Origin: Streblospio benedicti | Taxonomy: Eukaryota; Annelida; Polychaeta; Spionida; Spionidae | Assembly: GCA_019095985.1 (NCBI GenBank) | Contig: CM032660.1 | Location: 18,850,431 to 18,914,430 of the forward strand | Length of the DNA stretch: 64,000 nt | Direction: 5' to 3' | In this document: piece by piece, positions 62,016-64,000 of the stretch | Position numbering within the stretch: position 1 is the stretch's first letter | How the letters are laid out: each line of letters opens with the position of its first letter | Translations under genes and position numbers: made by a program | The notes under the pieces: generated by a model | The model's input: the letters and a program-made list of their open reading frames with translations, nothing else | Database searches by the model: none | What the model was told of the DNA's origin: nothing

Positions 62016-62017
62016 AT

Positions 62018-62130
62018 CCACACATTCACACGCACGCACGCACACACGCACGCATGTGTACAGACACCATCACACAGACACACACAGACACGCACCCCAA
62101 CACTCATACACACATACACATACATCCAGT
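62018..62130. repeat. CA/CACG-rich microsatellite
   Basis: CACACGCACG, ACACAGACAC and ACATACACAT units over about 110 bp. Confidence 0.9.
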
Positions 62131-62139
62131 CGCAAAACG

Positions 62140-62520
62140 CCCTGCCAACAAGACCTGGACTGCACCCTCCCCACACTCGCCCGGCCCCTGCATTAATAGC
62201 GGCCTCACGCGGGTAGCAGATCGGGTGGCGGGCGACGTGGCAGGCAGGCTTTTTGTTCATTAGCCCGCGCGCTTTGAAGTGACGCTGCTAGCACCTTAGC
62301 CGCGAATATACGAGCGCCGGGGGAGAGGCCAAATCTGGCAGACCCACTGTCTAATTGCGCAAATGGACTCTCGCCTATGAGGACGGATGGCCGGCGCACG
62401 GCCAGCCGCTTTGTTTGTGCTGTAATAGAGGCGCTGATGGCCCCTCGCGAGCCCCGGCTGGCGAGTACGGGGGGACCCGGGTTTGTAGGCGTCTTGCAGA
62501 CCTGGTGGTTATCGATATTG
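62140..62520. promoter_or_regulatory. GC-rich upstream island
   Basis: CpG-rich block flanked by the CA repeat and GT-rich DNA. Frames on both strands (64-77 codons) have no domain. Candidate element by composition only. Confidence 0.3.
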
Positions 62521-63539
62521 GGTGGACGTGGATTTCATGTCAATGCGATTGTCTTGTGGGTTGCTTGTGGTGTAGTTTCACAGGGTAACGGTGATGGGTA
62601 GGTTGTTGGCTGTGGGTGGGTTGGTGCTTATTGGAGGTTGCTGGGTAGCTGATGCGTTGATGGGTGGCGAGTTAGCGGGGGCTTGTTTGATGGTGTTAGA
62701 ATACGAGTGACTCGGCCAGGCTGTAATTCTTACTTATGTCGCCCCGTGCTGTCACAGAGTCAAATGTTAGTCTGTTTCCAGGGCATTTGAAGTACAAAAT
62801 TCTCCTTACACGCGTGATATAAATTACATGTGATGTACGAACATGTATTTTAATAATGTGCGTGTTTTGTCTTATGTTATGATGGCCATAATATTTGTTT
62901 TTTGTTATTTAGGAAACATGGAAAGTTGTTATAGGTTCCATAAATTGCTGAGACTGTTGTTTCTCCTTCTGTTGGCAGAATGTGCTCATCAGCCCCCTTC
63001 TCCTGTGCTCTCTTTTCCCTATTCCTGTTCACCAGTACCCTATATTGCTCCTGCTCCAGCTAGGTATGTTTGAGCTTAAGTAAAACACCGTTCTCTATAC
63101 GTAGATCCCACGTCATATTTAATGTTCAGACTTTTATATTGCATTGTATCTTCTTGCTGGTGAACGTAATGGGGCTTAATTGTTGCTAATACAGGTGAAG
63201 TTAAAAGACAGTGTCCATAACATCAAATCACCAGACAATCAGCAATTGAAACCAGTATAGTTGACGGGGAAATGTATCCTATCCCATTCTCAAGTCTCAG
63301 CAAAAATCCAGGACCATTCTCACTAATTTTCTAACCATTTTCATATCACAATTTCACAATTTATCACAATTCTCAAAGGAAATTGACCCACATTCTCACG
63401 TCTCGTAAAAAAAAATATCAAGTGATATTCTCACATCTCAAAATGGGTTACATTAGCACAAAACGGTCGAAACACGAAACAAAAGCCTCTAATTATCATC
63501 TGCTACAGCACCACACGAGCCACATTCTCACGGTATACG

Positions 63540-63900
63540 TAAAACAGCGCGGATATAACGTCCGCAGGCGCCTCTCATCTGCTCCCGCCGCGTGGCTATG
63601 GCCCCTGCCCACGCGATCCGAGAATCAGGGCACGGGAAGAGCCCGCGTGTCCGCTACATTCGCCATTTGATGTCCTATTGCGTCCGGCCAATATGAAAAG
63701 CCGCCGCCTTCCCGCCAATATCCTCCCGCGGCTCCAAACGACTTTTCGCCGGCTTTCGCGCCTTTTGTCGCGCGCCATTTTGACAAAGACCACGTGACGA
63801 GGGCCGGAAAGCCCGGATGATGGAGTCGTCTGTTGGAGGAAGTTGGGGGCATAAAAACGGCCGTGGCCGCCGCACGCCGCACGCAATGTGCTGGTGGCCT
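63540..63900. promoter_or_regulatory. GC-rich island at the right edge, E2F/YY1- and E-box-like sites
   Basis: CpG-rich block with GCGCCATTTTG (63772-63782), CCACGTGAC (about 63790) and GTCGTCTG (63825-63832). It looks promoter-like, so a gene could begin near the window edge, but no exon is recognised. Confidence 0.35.
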
Positions 63901-64000
63901 GCTTGATCCACTGAGGGAGCTGTGTTGTGACATAGTTCTTTTTTTTTCTCACACAGTGATTTTTAGTGAAAGCTCAAATAGAATTGAGCTTAACTTCATA

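Noticed and set aside
27310-64000. Tbx4/5 as linked neighbour
   Set aside because: Looked for T-box signature residues on both strands upstream of Tbx2/3; none found outside the four exons described.

Overview
The window looks like nuclear DNA from an animal, most likely a marine invertebrate; the phylum cannot be fixed from sequence alone. The evidence is intron-split genes with GT/AG junctions, AT-rich introns of 10 kb and more, simple repeats, MITE-like elements and a decayed Penelope-type retroelement. Nothing prokaryotic (operons, ribosome binding sites, CRISPR) is present.

The only gene I can support is the 5' part of a Tbx2/3-family T-box transcription factor on the minus strand. Four coding exons are visible: exon 1 at 26519-26062, exon 2 at 13457-13190 (268 bp), exon 3 at 2557-2411 (147 bp) and exon 4 at 1113-1037 (77 bp). 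They encode a Tbx2/3-like N-terminus and essentially all of the T-box DNA-binding domain, 316 complete codons. The C-terminal part, including any repression domain, lies beyond the left edge. A CpG-rich, TATA-less promoter sits at about 26.7-27.3 kb. It has CCAAT boxes on both strands, a GC box and a perfect T-box half-site.

Intron 1 (12.6 kb as assembled) contains a 100-N gap at 23247-23346, flanked by two roughly 97% identical 1.63 kb copies. This is probably an unmerged allelic overlap, so the real intron is probably nearer 10.9 kb. Introns 1 and 2 also hold GC-rich, complex patches that resemble regulatory elements.

From about 27.3 kb to the right edge (nearly 37 kb) I find no convincing protein-coding gene. 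This stretch has GC-rich islands, several candidate regulatory modules, one promoter-like cluster at about 52.7 kb (two NRF1-type sites, an ATF/CREB half-site and a YY1-type site), microsatellites and minisatellites, two MITE-like families, and a broken Penelope-like element at 35.56-36.67 kb whose ends form an inverted repeat.

The most unusual global signal is a short word, CAGACGAC/GTCGTCTG. I counted 15 exact copies against about 2 expected. Six share the 10-mer AGCAGACGAC. Copies occur in the promoter, both large introns and the upstream GC-rich islands. It may mark a shared input to the Tbx2/3 locus; because CAGAC is a SMAD-type half-site and GGCGCC is also over-represented, BMP input is one hypothesis.
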